Shown here piece by piece: positions 9,070 through 18,476 of a stretch of DNA of 64,000 nt. Position 1 is the stretch's first letter. Each line of letters starts with the position of its first letter. Both the position numbers and the translations under genes were made by a program. The notes below the pieces were generated by a model, which saw nothing but the letters and a program-made list of their open reading frames with translations, did no database searches and was not told the origin of the DNA. The stretch lies in NCBI RefSeq assembly GCF_003863965.1, contig NZ_RRCN01000001.1, positions 7,003,071 through 7,067,070 of the forward strand, in the 5' to 3' direction. The DNA comes from Paenibacillus oralis (GTDB lineage: Bacteria; Bacillota; Bacilli; Paenibacillales; Paenibacillaceae).

Positions 9070-10704
9070 CTATTCATTTGGGTCCGCAGCCGCATCTTTG
9101 CTGACGCTGAGCCCGCGATATTCCTTCGGCGTCATGCCCGTATACGATTTGAACACGGACACGAAATATTTATATTCCTTGTAGCCGACCTTGTCGGCGA
9201 TCTCAAACACCTTGTCATGCGTCGTCGCGAGCAGGTCTTTGGCATGTTCGATCCGCATTTCGTTCATGTATTCGGTGAAGCCTTTTCCCGTGCTTTGCTT
9301 GAAAATATAACTGAAATAGCTCGGCGTGATTTTCAGCCAGGAGGCGACTTCGGAAGCTTTGAGGTCGGTGCGGTGCTGCTCGATGATGAATTTTTTCGCC
9401 TTTTCGATAATCCAGTAGGACTTGTCGATCCCGTTCTTATCGATCAGCCGCTGCAGCTCCTCCAGATCCTTCAGAACGATCGCTTCGAGCCCGGCATAGG
9501 AGTTGTAAATGTTCAGATCCGGCTGGCCTTGTTGGCCAAAGTCCAACCCGGTCATGCCGCTTTTGCGCAGGCGCTGGCGCAGCAGCGCGAACAATTCCTC
9601 GTACGTTTTCACGATTTCCGCAAGCAAAAACCGCGATTCGCGGAAAAAGCGGAACATCTCTTCCACCAGCGTTTTGACTTCCCTCTGGTCTTGTTTGAAC
9701 AATGCGGAGACGAGGCGCTGCACCGTACCCGCGATATTGAAGTCCGGCAGCTTCCGGCCGGCCGCCAGCTCTTCGTCATCTCCGGCCAGCAGAACCTGGC
9801 GGCCCTCCAGGACATGGTAGGCCATCATCCGGGCGGCTTCAGCGCAGCGGTCGGCGGTATCGGCCAGGTTTTCGTAAATCCGGGAAGCGCCGCAGTAAAT
9901 GCGTCCGTCCTCGAAAGGCGCCAGCGGCGGTATGGCCGAGGCCAGCAAATCGTCCCAAATTTTCGGCTTGACCCGTGTCTCCGACAGCAGCAGCGTGATC
10001 AGCAAATTATCGTGGTCAAAGACAGAAACCGCTCGGAAGGAAGCGTCCTCCAAATGGCCGTGAAGCCCACGAAGCCAGGCTTCCTGGACCGTTTCATAAC
10101 GCTCCTGCTCCATATTGGCGAACCGTTCGTGGAAATCGGCCAGTTGGGTGGCCAAAATGCGGAACTGGACACCCTGCAGCGAAGGCGGCGCCTCTTTTCC
10201 GTATGCGGTCCCATGACGGGCCATGCCCAACAGCCAAAGCTTGATTTCCTGGCCGCTGCTCTCGTTTTGGCGCACGCGGATGCCTTGGACGATTTTTTTG
10301 ACCACATCCGTCAATTCCTCGATATCGACCGGCTTCAGCAAATAATCATTGACCCCAAGCCGGATCGCCTGGCGCGCATAGCCAAAGTCCTCATAACCGC
10401 TGATCATGACCACCTGTACCTCGGGATGGTCCTGCCGCAGCCGGGCGGCCAACTCCAGTCCATCCATGCCGTCCATGCGGATATCCGTGAGCAGCAGGTC
10501 GACATTTTGTTCCGCGACCAAACGCAGCGCTTCTTGCCCGTCATAGGCCTCTCCCACGACCTCCACGCCAAGCTCCTCCCAGTCGATCGTATAGTGAAGC
10601 CCTTCGCAGATCACCGACTCATCATCCACAATCAGCATTTTTATGCGCTTATCCGCTCCGCCGGACGCCATGCTCGAATAAGGATTACGAATCACAGTGC
10701 TCAC
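9070..10704 (-). CDS. Response regulator, YesN type with AraC DNA-binding domain
   Basis: The protein (544 residues) has an N-terminal receiver domain: acidic pair near 27-28, phosphoacceptor Asp74 in LLTDIRMDGMDGLEL, and the conserved Lys in LLKPVD. A poorly conserved middle region follows, then a C-terminal AraC double helix-turn-helix. Such regulators pair with YesM kinases and activate sugar ABC operons. Its start overlaps the kinase stop by 20 bp. A GTG three codons later (10695) sits better behind the AGGGGG site and may be the real start. Confidence 0.9.
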   Translation of the reverse strand: MSTVIRNPYSSMASGGADKRIKMLIVDDESVICEGLHYTIDWEELGVEVVGEAYDGQEALRLVAEQNVDLLLTDIRMDGMDGLELAARLRQDHPEVQVVMISGYEDFGYARQAIRLGVNDYLLKPVDIEELTDVVKKIVQGIRVRQNESSGQEIKLWLLGMARHGTAYGKEAPPSLQGVQFRILATQLADFHERFANMEQERYETVQEAWLRGLHGHLEDASFRAVSVFDHDNLLITLLLSETRVKPKIWDDLLASAIPPLAPFEDGRIYCGASRIYENLADTADRCAEAARMMAYHVLEGRQVLLAGDDEELAAGRKLPDFNIAGTVQRLVSALFKQDQREVKTLVEEMFRFFRESRFLLAEIVKTYEELFALLRQRLRKSGMTGLDFGQQGQPDLNIYNSYAGLEAIVLKDLEELQRLIDKNGIDKSYWIIEKAKKFIIEQHRTDLKASEVASWLKITPSYFSYIFKQSTGKGFTEYMNEMRIEHAKDLLATTHDKVFEIADKVGYKEYKYFVSVFKSYTGMTPKEYRGLSVSKDAAADPNE

Positions 10705-12486
10705 CCCCTAATTCTTGGCCTTGGGTATGGGGAAAACGGAGCCGTACCCACGTCCCTTTGCCCGAAGTTTTAACGATTTGCAAACCATAATCCTGCCCAA
10801 AATAGATCGACAATCTCTCGTGTATGTTGTGCATGGCGCCCTCCCGGTTGCCGCTCCTTGGCGAATGCTCCAGGGCCGCCCGGATCTCTTCTTCCCTGCC
10901 GGGGGCCATCCCTTTGCCGTTATCGATGACGTCCACCCAGATTTCGCCTTCGCGGGCATAGCAGCGTACACGCACTTCACTTACCGGCTTGCTGCGGTCC
11001 AATCCGTGTTTAAGGAAATTCTCCACCAGCGGTTGAATCGTCGCTTTAAGGGTGGCGGCTTCCTCAAGCCCCGCCTCCACATAAAGGGAATATTTCAACT
11101 TGTCGCCAAGCCGGCGCTGCTGCAGATACAAATAGGACTGGGCAAACTCCAGCTCCTTGCGCAGCGTCGTTTGATAACTCCCATTATTCACGCTGGAACG
11201 GAAAAATTTCGACAGCATTTCGATCAATTGGCTCGACTTGGCCGCTTTTTCCAAACGTGCCGTCCAGCGGATCATATCCAGGGTATTGTATAAAAAATGC
11301 GGGTCCATCTGGTTCTGCATCAGCTTCAGCTCCGACTCCCGCTCCCTCAGTTCCAGCTTGTATTTGTGCTCGATCAGTTGCTGGATCGTTTGCACCATCT
11401 CGTTGAATTTGCGGTTCAATTCGGAAATTTCATCATTGGAACCGACCGGCACCCGCGCGTTGAAATCTCCGTCGTGACTTTGTTGGTTTCTTTTTTCAGG
11501 CGCAAAATCGGACGGATAATCGTATAGTGAAAACCGATCAAAGCCGTTAACCCGAGCAGGAGGATCGCCGTCAAAATCACCAGCATGGTCAGCTTGATCC
11601 CGCGGAACTCCTCGGCAACCTTGTCTTCCGGGATCATCGCGATCACTTGCCAGTCCGTGTTCTCCATGCGGTTGTAAATCGTCAAATAACGTTTGCCTTC
11701 CACCTCGTAGGTCAGATCGCCCCGGCCGGAAGCCAGCTTGTCCAAAAGCAAAGCATCCGGCTTGAAGCCGCTTGGCATATGATCCTGCGATCCCAAAATG
11801 ACCTGCCCGTCGGCACCAACGATAAAAACGCTGCCCGCCCCGTCCTTGAAGATTCCTTTTTCCAGCAAACCGACGATACTCGCTTCATCCATACGGATGA
11901 TCAACCGGCCGAGCGGTTTCGTAATCTGGCTGTAGGAATTGAGAACGCGAAACATCGACAGCACGCGGACTTCTCCGTTCCAATCGCTGTGCAGCGTGTA
12001 ACCTTGGGTCCAGGTGATCGCGCCTTTCCGCGCTTTGGCGGCCTGCTCCCACCTTTGTTCGTCGCCGCTGAACGGTTCGCCCATTTCGATAAAGCTGCCG
12101 TTAAACCCGGAAATCTCGATCGACCGGATATAGGCTTTCGACATCAGCTGGAACGTCAGAAAATCCTCGATGTTGCGTTTCAGGTTCGCCTGCTGTTCAC
12201 TGCTAAGCGGTGGGGAGGTCCTTAGAAAGTTCCTCATGTCCGGACTCAATATCAAATAATTGGCGATGTCCTCGACCATTTTCGTTTGCTCGCCGAGCTG
12301 GCCCACGACATTGTCTAAATTTCGTTTCGTCGAATTGATGAATTCGTTCCTCAACACTTTGTTAAATTGGTATTGCACAACCACACCAACGCCGAAGGTC
12401 GGCAAAATGACAAAGAGCAAAAAGATGACCAGCGCTTTCCGTTTTAAGCCAAAGTTGCCGAGAACCTTTCTGTAGCTTGTCATCAT
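10685..12486 (-). pseudogene. YesM-type sensor histidine kinase interrupted by a frameshift
   Basis: Two frames together make one kinase. 12486-11416 encodes an N-terminal membrane segment, an extracellular sensor and the second membrane segment up to the HAMP region. 11452-10685 encodes the rest of HAMP, the histidine box (DPHFLYNTLDMIRW) and the HATPase domain. They are out of register by one base at 11469-11470: a GG on the minus strand where GGG would restore a normal HAMP reading TTGDFNARVPVGSNDEIS. It could be a true loss of function or a base-call error in a short G run. Downstream overlap with the response regulator is intact. Confidence 0.85.
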
Positions 12487-12529
12487 GCTGTCGCCTCCGT
12501 GGGGTCGTATGTTTGGCCGATAAGCGCTG

Positions 12530-12711
12530 TAACGGACTGTAATGACCTTATTTGCCCATTTCCCGGGTATTTCCCGATTTAACGGACACGGAAGACCTTA
12601 TTTGGCTCCGATGGAGATCATTTGAGCCGTTTTGAGGGCATAACGGCGCCTGTGTCCGTTACAATTTTCAACCCCCTGTTTTCGGCCGATTAACGTCTCT
12701 GGTGTCCGTTA
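12530..12711. repeat. Palindromic array B: two direct and two inverted copies of TAACGGAC
   Basis: TAACGGAC occurs at 12530-12537 and 12580-12587, and the inverse GTCCGTTA at 12654-12661 and 12704-12711. Both pairs are exactly 50 bp apart. Each unit also carries a CTTATTTG-like segment about 16 bp after the core in the direct copies. The element fills most of the 340-bp gap between the sensor kinase start and the permease stop, and no gene is seen there. Confidence 0.72.
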
Positions 12712-12826
12712 GCTTCATTGTCATGTGCGTTGGCCGTTCGTCACGCCAGTTCTTGTCTTGCGCAGGCAGCTTTACCGCCAGTTCTTGCCTGGCGCGGGCG
12801 GCCTTCCGCTCGCCTGTCCCTATCGC

Positions 12827-13657
12827 CTACCCTTTGACCGCGCCCGCCGTCATGCCGGTGACCAGCTGTTTCTGCAGCAGCAGGTAAAAGATAATGATCG
12901 GGATCAAAGCCATCGTCAACGCGGCCATTTGCAACGTGAAGCTTGCCGTTTCGATGCCGACGAAGTTGGCCAGGCCAAGCGGCAGCGTTTTCAGTTCGGC
13001 CGAGCTGATCAGCACGAGCGCGAACAAATATTCATTCCAATTATAAATGAAGTTGAGAATAATAACGGTAGCGAGCGCCGGTCTGGTGATCGGGAGAATA
13101 ATCGACCAGAAGATCCGGAAAATCCCCGCGCCGTCCATAACGCCCGATTCCTCCAAATCTTTGGGAAAACCCCGCATGAAGCCCTCCAGAATAATGATCG
13201 TCAAAGAAAGGTGGAACGCCGTGTACGGCAAAATAAGCGATAAATACGTATCGAGAAAATGCAGTTTCTGCATAATCAGAAAAATCGGAATCAGCGTCGC
13301 GTGAATCGGCACGAGCATGCCCAGCAGGAACAATCCGTAGGTCAAGCCGCGCAGCTTGAATTCAAACCGCGACAGAAAATAGGAAGCCAATGCCCCGAAA
13401 AATACGGTCACAAGCAAGGAAGCAAACGTGACGATGATGCTGTTCAAAAAATAAACGTCCATATGCGCGACCTTCCACGCTTCCGTATAGTTGGAGAACT
13501 GCAGGCCTTCCGGCAGCGAAAACGGGCTGGCCGCATATTCCTGCTCCTTTTTGAAGGAGTTCACCACCATCCAAAAAAGCGGGACTATATTCATAATAGC
13601 GAATAGGCTCAAAAAAGTGTACGCAAATAATCGAAACCCTAAGGACTTTTTACGCAT
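12827..13657 (-). CDS. Carbohydrate ABC transporter permease, MalG type
   Basis: The 276-residue integral membrane protein has about six hydrophobic segments and the permease EAA loop (EGFMRGFPKDLEESGVMDGA, about 150-175) that contacts the ATPase. It is the second permease of a CUT1 sugar importer, encoded 17 bp after the partner permease. The start has a GGAGGGAGGG site. No ATPase gene is in the cluster, which is common for CUT1 systems in Firmicutes that share MsmK-type ATPases; this is family knowledge. Confidence 0.92.
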   Translation of the reverse strand: MRKKSLGFRLFAYTFLSLFAIMNIVPLFWMVVNSFKKEQEYAASPFSLPEGLQFSNYTEAWKVAHMDVYFLNSIIVTFASLLVTVFFGALASYFLSRFEFKLRGLTYGLFLLGMLVPIHATLIPIFLIMQKLHFLDTYLSLILPYTAFHLSLTIIILEGFMRGFPKDLEESGVMDGAGIFRIFWSIILPITRPALATVIILNFIYNWNEYLFALVLISSAELKTLPLGLANFVGIETASFTLQMAALTMALIPIIIFYLLLQKQLVTGMTAGAVKG

Positions 13658-13674
13658 GGCAAATCCCTCCCTCC

Positions 13675-14550
13675 TTAAGCATCTTTCTCTCGGCCCAAAC
13701 GGTTAACCAAGCTGATGACGATCAGGCTGAACAGCAAGATCAGGATCGACACGGCGCTGCCGTAACCGTAACGCATGTTCATAAAGGCGCTGTTGTACAT
13801 ATGGATCGTCATGACCTCCGTCTGATGAGCGGGACCGCCGCCAGTCAAAATCTGAATCAGGTCAAAAACGCGGAAGGAATTGCTGATGCTGTAAACGACT
13901 CCCACCATGATCGTGCTGCGGATCATCGGAATCGTTATGCGCCAGGTGCGCTTAAATCCGGTTGCTCCATCCAGCTCGGCGGCCTCGTTGACCTCGTCGG
14001 GAATGTTTTGCAGCGCTGCCAGGAAAATGACCATATAAAGCCCGCAGTTTTGCCAGATGTAGGCGATGCTGATCGCCAGCATGGACCAGCGGTTATCGCC
14101 GAGCCAGTTCTGCCTCCAGCCGTCCAGGCCGAGAAAGCCGAGCAGATTGTTCAGCATGCCGTACTCCGTGTTGTAGATCATGCCCCAAATCAGGGACACC
14201 ATTACGGAGGAAATGACGACCGGCATAAAGCCGACGGTGCGGAAGAAGCCGGAACCTTTCAGGCCGCGGTTGAGCAGGAGCGCAAGCAGCAGCCCCAGCG
14301 GAATTTGCCCGATCAGGCCGGTCACCATGATGATAACGTTGTTTTTGACCGACAGCCAAAACGTGTCATCGCTTAAAATGTGCGCGAAATTTTTGAGACC
14401 GATAAATTTCATCCCGCCGATGCCGTTCCAATCCATCAATGAATAATACAGAGACAGCCCGATCGGAACGATGGCAATGCCCACATAGATGATCAGCGCC
14501 GGAAGCAAGCCGAGAAATATCGCCAGCTTCGTTCCTCGCAAAGTTTGCAT
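13675..14550 (-). CDS. Carbohydrate ABC transporter permease, MalF type
   Basis: The 291-residue membrane protein of the MalF/UgpA class has an N-terminal membrane segment, several further helices and the EAA motif region AALQNIPDEVNEAAELDGAT. It forms the heteromeric channel with the permease at 12827-13657 and receives sugar from the lipoprotein at 14658-15980. It has a strong AAAGGAGGG site. The spacing to its neighbours indicates one operon. Confidence 0.92.
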   Translation of the reverse strand: MQTLRGTKLAIFLGLLPALIIYVGIAIVPIGLSLYYSLMDWNGIGGMKFIGLKNFAHILSDDTFWLSVKNNVIIMVTGLIGQIPLGLLLALLLNRGLKGSGFFRTVGFMPVVISSVMVSLIWGMIYNTEYGMLNNLLGFLGLDGWRQNWLGDNRWSMLAISIAYIWQNCGLYMVIFLAALQNIPDEVNEAAELDGATGFKRTWRITIPMIRSTIMVGVVYSISNSFRVFDLIQILTGGGPAHQTEVMTIHMYNSAFMNMRYGYGSAVSILILLFSLIVISLVNRLGREKDA

Positions 14551-14612
14551 CTTCAGGTCCCTCCTTTATGTCGAGATTAGGCTCATGCCTTGCTTTTACG
14601 GCCTATGAATGA

Positions 14613-14637
14613 AGAAAACCCGGTAATCGGGTTTTCT
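14613..14637 (-). promoter_or_regulatory. Intercistronic stem-loop between binding-protein and permease genes
   Basis: AGAAAACCCG pairs with CGGGTTTTCT around a short loop just after the binding-protein stop. Stem-loops at this place in sugar importer operons commonly stabilise the upstream message or cause partial termination, giving more binding protein than permease. The T content after the stem is weak, so attenuation is more likely than full termination. Confidence 0.6.
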
Positions 14638-14657
14638 CCTCAAGGCTGATTTTTAAA

Positions 14658-15980
14658 TCAGTTCATGTTATCCATGGCTTCCTGAACTTCCTTAGCCAGC
14701 TCCTCCGGCGTGCCCCGGCCCACCGTCAGCGCCTGCAGCCCGTTTTGCAGGACGTCCACCACCTGCGTAGGAATGACGCTGTCGAATACCGGAGCCGTCC
14801 CGTTCCCGGTCAACGCCAGCATTTCTTTCAAATAAGGGCTGGCATCGTCCGGAATCTCCACTTTCGCCGGCACGACAACACCGTTGCGGATCAACTCTTT
14901 GTAAAGGTCTTCATTTACAAAAAATTTCATGAACTCTTCGGCAGCCTGCTTCTTTTTCTCATCGAGCCCGCTCTTAATGGCGATCCCGTATTGCACAACG
15001 CCGGCGCTTTTCTTCGGATCGCCTTTGCCGCCTTCTACGCTCGGGAACAAGGCGATGCCGAACTTGTCTCCCTCTTCGTTGTTGATCCGCACTCTGCCGT
15101 CAACGGTCGCGGAGGAAACATGCATGGCCGCTTTGCCTTGGATGAAATAATCCTGGGCTTGCACGGAGTCCATGTTGTTGGCGTCCGTATTGAAGGCGCC
15201 CAGCTTTGTCAGCTCGTCGATGACCGATAACGCTTTGACGAACTCCGGATCGGTAAACTTCGCTTTTCCCGCCAGTACCGCCGGCAGGAAATCGCTGCCC
15301 GTAAAGCGGTCGCCGATGATCGAAATGTAAGACGATTGCAGCGGCCATTGCTCCTTGTTGCCAAGCGAAATCGGGGTGATCCCCGCCGCTTTCAGCTTTT
15401 TCACCGCATCGGTGAATTTATCGTAGGTTTCCGGAAATTGATCATAACCTACTTGCGCGAACATCTCTTTGTTGTAGTAAATGATGTCCACGAAGTTTTG
15501 TTTGGTCGGAATCGCATATTGCTGTCCGTCCACGTTGAATCCGGCAAGCGCGCTCTCCGGCAGGATCGAACCCCAGTTATCCATCATCCCGTTGATCGGC
15601 TCCAGCAGATTGCCGGCGACGAGCGGGGCCAGATCCGCGCCAGGCCATACGACGTTGATGTCCGCCAAATTGTTGGCCGCCGCCAAGGTACGCAGCTTTG
15701 TTTTATATTGGGCCGACGGCACGCCGTCCTGCTTGATCACAATGTTCGGATGCTCTTTTTCGAATTCGGCGATCCGCGCCTTGTACACTTCGTTGTCCAC
15801 GTTCGGGGACGTCCACGGATGCATCATGTTCAAAGTAATCGTTTCCGTCCCGCCTGACGCGCCGGCGTTGCCGCTGCCGCCTCCGGCCGCATTTTCGTTG
15901 CCGCAAGCCGCCGCAAACAGGGACAGCACCGCAACCAAACCGAGCAGTACCACTTTTTTGCCTCTCTGTGTTTTGCCCAT
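14658..15980 (-). CDS. Sugar-binding lipoprotein of ABC importer (family 1 SBP)
   Basis: I choose the ATG at 15980, which follows AGAAGAGGG at a suitable distance, rather than the upstream in-frame ATG at 15998. The protein is about 440 residues. A signal peptide ends in a lipobox FAAAC, so the mature protein is lipid-anchored outside the membrane. The body is a family 1 extracellular solute-binding protein (TITLNMMHPWTSPNVDNEVY; VEGGKGDPKKSAG). It feeds the two downstream permeases. The ligand is unknown; cluster GH3 and GH130 enzymes suggest a beta-linked gluco- or manno-oligosaccharide. Confidence 0.92.
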   Translation of the reverse strand: MGKTQRGKKVVLLGLVAVLSLFAAACGNENAAGGGSGNAGASGGTETITLNMMHPWTSPNVDNEVYKARIAEFEKEHPNIVIKQDGVPSAQYKTKLRTLAAANNLADINVVWPGADLAPLVAGNLLEPINGMMDNWGSILPESALAGFNVDGQQYAIPTKQNFVDIIYYNKEMFAQVGYDQFPETYDKFTDAVKKLKAAGITPISLGNKEQWPLQSSYISIIGDRFTGSDFLPAVLAGKAKFTDPEFVKALSVIDELTKLGAFNTDANNMDSVQAQDYFIQGKAAMHVSSATVDGRVRINNEEGDKFGIALFPSVEGGKGDPKKSAGVVQYGIAIKSGLDEKKKQAAEEFMKFFVNEDLYKELIRNGVVVPAKVEIPDDASPYLKEMLALTGNGTAPVFDSVIPTQVVDVLQNGLQALTVGRGTPEELAKEVQEAMDNMN

Positions 15981-16279
15981 AATCAACCCTCTTCTCATGT
16001 TATTTTAAAATTAATTCCGAAACATAACAAATGATGATCCGTTTCTTATCTTCATCCGTTATATTACCTATTATAAAAGGAGCGGATATTCGACTATATC
16101 CCACAAATGTTTGATTATATCCAAAATATTTAGGTGATTTTGACGGTTCAGGTTTTAGTCACAGAAAAATATGTTATATAATCTAACATTCTTATTTCAT
16201 TTTTACGATGCCTCAGTAAGCGTTTGCAAATCCCTTCTGAGAATAACCGCTCTGACGCGGTCATTCCATGGAACAAGCT

Positions 16280-17299
16280 TCAAGCTTGAGGTTCGTTCAG
16301 GATGTAGTCGACCAGTTCCTCTACCGGTACTGTGGCCAGCGCGATCGCCGTGTCGGTCACCCCGTAGTAGATGTAGAGCAGGCCGTCCTTCACCACGTTC
16401 CCCGTCGGGAAAATGACGTTCGGAATCTGGTAGCCGAATTTTTCGTAATACGTTTCCGGCTCCATGATGAAGTTTTTTGTGCGGGCGATGATTTTTTCCG
16501 GATTATCCAGATCAAGCAGCATCGCGCCGACCCGGTACACGACCTCGTCGTCCACCCCATGGTACAACACCAGCCAGCCGCGATCGGTGCGTACCGGAGG
16601 TGTCGATCCGCCGATTTTGCGCGATTCCCAGGCCGGGTTTTCCGCCTTCGCCAGCAACTTCGGCTCCTCCCAATGGATCAGATCATCCGAATAGGTGATC
16701 CACATCGCCGCTTTTTCTGTGCCGTAGGCTTCGCCCACATATTCCTCCGGCCGGCGCAGCAGCACGAACTTGCCGTTTATTTTCTCCGGGAACAAAATGT
16801 TGTCGCGGTCGTTAATGTCCAGCGGCGTCGTGTCGGACACAAACTCCCAGTCGATCAGGTTTTTGGAGGCGAGGATCGACGAGCGCGTCAGCCAATGCCC
16901 CTCCTGCTCGCCCCAGCCGTCCGGATATTCGGGAATCGAGCGCTCCGGCACGCCCCGGCCGGTCGGATAGTAGCTCATCGCGCACGGACGCAGCGCGTAG
17001 TTCATATAAAACGTATCGTCGATTTTGACGATCCGCGGGTCCTGGACGCTGCCGTAAGGGAATCCGAGCATGTCCGGCGTGACGATTGGCTCGTCCTTCA
17101 CATGGGTGAAATGCACACCGTCTTCGCTTTCCAACAGCCCCAGAAAGTTTTTGCACGGGGTCAGCGATCCCGCCGTCCGCTCGATCATATAAAATTTGCC
17201 GTTATCGATAATCACCGCCGGGTTGAATACGGTTACTTTTCTCCATTCAAAACCTCCCGGTACCACGATCGGATTGTCCGGATGCCTCGTAATCTTCAT
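16280..17299 (-). CDS. GH130-type beta-mannoside phosphorylase/hydrolase
   Basis: The 339-residue protein is a five-bladed propeller of the GH130 family, with NPAVIIDNGKFYMIERTAG, YGSVQDPRIVKIDDTFYMNY and a late LLVLYHGVDDEV-like strand (WLVLYHGVDDEV). Family members phosphorolyse or hydrolyse beta-1,2- or beta-1,4-mannosides. No signal peptide is present, which fits intracellular phosphorolysis. It starts at ATG 17299 behind GAGGAGG and lies upstream of the importer genes in the same orientation, with a gap of about 300 bp that likely holds the importer promoter. Acceptor and linkage specificity are not readable. Confidence 0.85.
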   Translation of the reverse strand: MKITRHPDNPIVVPGGFEWRKVTVFNPAVIIDNGKFYMIERTAGSLTPCKNFLGLLESEDGVHFTHVKDEPIVTPDMLGFPYGSVQDPRIVKIDDTFYMNYALRPCAMSYYPTGRGVPERSIPEYPDGWGEQEGHWLTRSSILASKNLIDWEFVSDTTPLDINDRDNILFPEKINGKFVLLRRPEEYVGEAYGTEKAAMWITYSDDLIHWEEPKLLAKAENPAWESRKIGGSTPPVRTDRGWLVLYHGVDDEVVYRVGAMLLDLDNPEKIIARTKNFIMEPETYYEKFGYQIPNVIFPTGNVVKDGLLYIYYGVTDTAIALATVPVEELVDYILNEPQA

Positions 17300-17407
17300 C
17301 TGTGTTCCTCCTCATGTAAGCCCTTTATATATGCCCTACTGCTATTATAGCCCCGGCTTTTCGGAGGAAATATCCCATAAACTTTCGAAAACGTCCGAAT
17401 TATTTCG

Positions 17408-17638
17408 GTGGGTTGGCCGGATCAACATCCGCTATCCGGGCGCTTTGCACGATTATCCCATTTGATCAGGAAGCAGAGAAGAAGATCTATTCAAGAGAAG
17501 AAGATATGTTTGGGTGAAGAAGACAGGTTCGAGATTATTAGACAGGTTTATTAGAAAGAGCCCCCGACCCTTGCCCCTGAACAAAAGGGATAATCGTGCA
17601 AAGCAGCATGCAGGGGATACCAAGACACGAACGCTATA
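17408..17638. repeat. 230-bp dispersed element, copy 1 (MITE-like)
   Basis: This segment closely matches 49691-49918 at both ends. Inside are 18-bp inverted repeats, GCTTTGCACGATTATCCC at 17442-17459 and its reverse complement at 17587-17604. The outer parts (GTGGGTTGG on the left, CCAAGACACGAA on the right) are shared too. The interior between the inverted repeats is more divergent. No transposase is encoded, so a nonautonomous mobile element or structured extragenic repeat is likely. It occupies the 452-bp gap before the GntR gene. Confidence 0.7.
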
Positions 17639-17679
17639 GAGCCGGCCGCACCAAAAGTAGAGTTATAAATTGTAATCTT

Positions 17680-17728
17680 AAAAAAGGCTCTCCCGAAGCG
17701 GCCTTAACCGCCTGCCGGGACAGCCTTT
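17680..17728 (-). terminator. Intrinsic terminator after the GntR gene
   Basis: Read on the minus strand, AAAGGCTGTCCCG pairs with CGGGAGAGCCTTTTTT across a GC-rich loop that can pair further, ending in a T-run. It lies 24 bp past the GntR stop and closes the operon that begins at 22517. Confidence 0.82.
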
Positions 17729-17751
17729 ATTCAATCGAATGAACGCTACAG

Positions 17752-18465
17752 TTACGCATCGTAATCGACGACGTAATTTTGCAATTCCGTATTGTAGTAC
17801 CCGATACTGAATTCGGCCACTTTGCCCTGGGCATCCCGCGAATAACGCGAACGTTTCAGGACGGGCAGCCCTTCGGCCAGGCGCAAAAACTCCCTTGCTT
17901 CGGACGGCGGAACGGATACCGCAAACTCGTCCCGAAGCTTATCCAGGACAATGCCCTGCTCTTCCAGCAGTTCGTAGAACGAGTGACCCCGCAAATCCGC
18001 CAGCTCCAACTCTTTTCGCGTCGGCGCCACGTAATGCACGTAATAAATATAAGGCTTGCCGTCGAGAAAATAAACCCGCTCCAGCTTGGTGCAGCGTTCC
18101 CCAAACAGCCCGTAAAGCTCCGACTCCGTTGTGTTGCGGACGGTTTCGGCGCTCAGCCACTCTTTTTGGATACGGTGGCCATCCTCCACCAAAATCTCCG
18201 TGAAATGCTTCCATTTGGACCATTTGGAGGCCGCTTTGTTGCGGATCACCCGGGTGCCTTTGCCGCTGCCCTTTTCCAAAAAACCTTCCTGAACAAGCTC
18301 CTGGATCGCTCCGCGGACGGTGATCTTGCTTACGGCAAATTCCTGCTCAAGCTGCGGTTCGGAGGGGATGTTCGTCCCCAGCGGGTAAACGCCATGGAGG
18401 ATCCGATCCTTAATGATGTTTTTAATTTGCAAGTATAGCGGTCTATCTTTACGGGACAAACTCAC
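17752..18465 (-). CDS. GntR-family regulator, HutC/UTRA type
   Basis: The 237-residue protein has an N-terminal winged helix (LYLQIKNIIKDRILHGVYPL, then PSEPQLEQEFAVSKITVRGA) and a C-terminal UTRA effector domain (residues about 95-230). It is the last gene of the amidohydrolase-dgaE-dgaF-kinase operon, 11 bp after the kinase stop. It likely binds the two matching dyads around the operon promoter (22537-22554 and 22597-22612) and so controls its own gene. The effector is probably a pathway sugar phosphate; this is inference. It starts with GTG. Confidence 0.9.
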   Translation of the reverse strand: MSLSRKDRPLYLQIKNIIKDRILHGVYPLGTNIPSEPQLEQEFAVSKITVRGAIQELVQEGFLEKGSGKGTRVIRNKAASKWSKWKHFTEILVEDGHRIQKEWLSAETVRNTTESELYGLFGERCTKLERVYFLDGKPYIYYVHYVAPTRKELELADLRGHSFYELLEEQGIVLDKLRDEFAVSVPPSEAREFLRLAEGLPVLKRSRYSRDAQGKVAEFSIGYYNTELQNYVVDYDA

Positions 18466-18476
18466 GGCCCTGTTCC

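Noticed and set aside
8950-10773. Long plus-strand open frame (607 codons) across the GH3 and response-regulator genes
   Set aside because: It is antisense to two clear genes, lacks a ribosome site and family features, and arises from GC-biased codon use.
11416-12486. Programmed frameshift in the sensor kinase
   Set aside because: No slippery heptamer or stimulatory hairpin was seen at 11469; a simple one-base loss or base-call error explains it.
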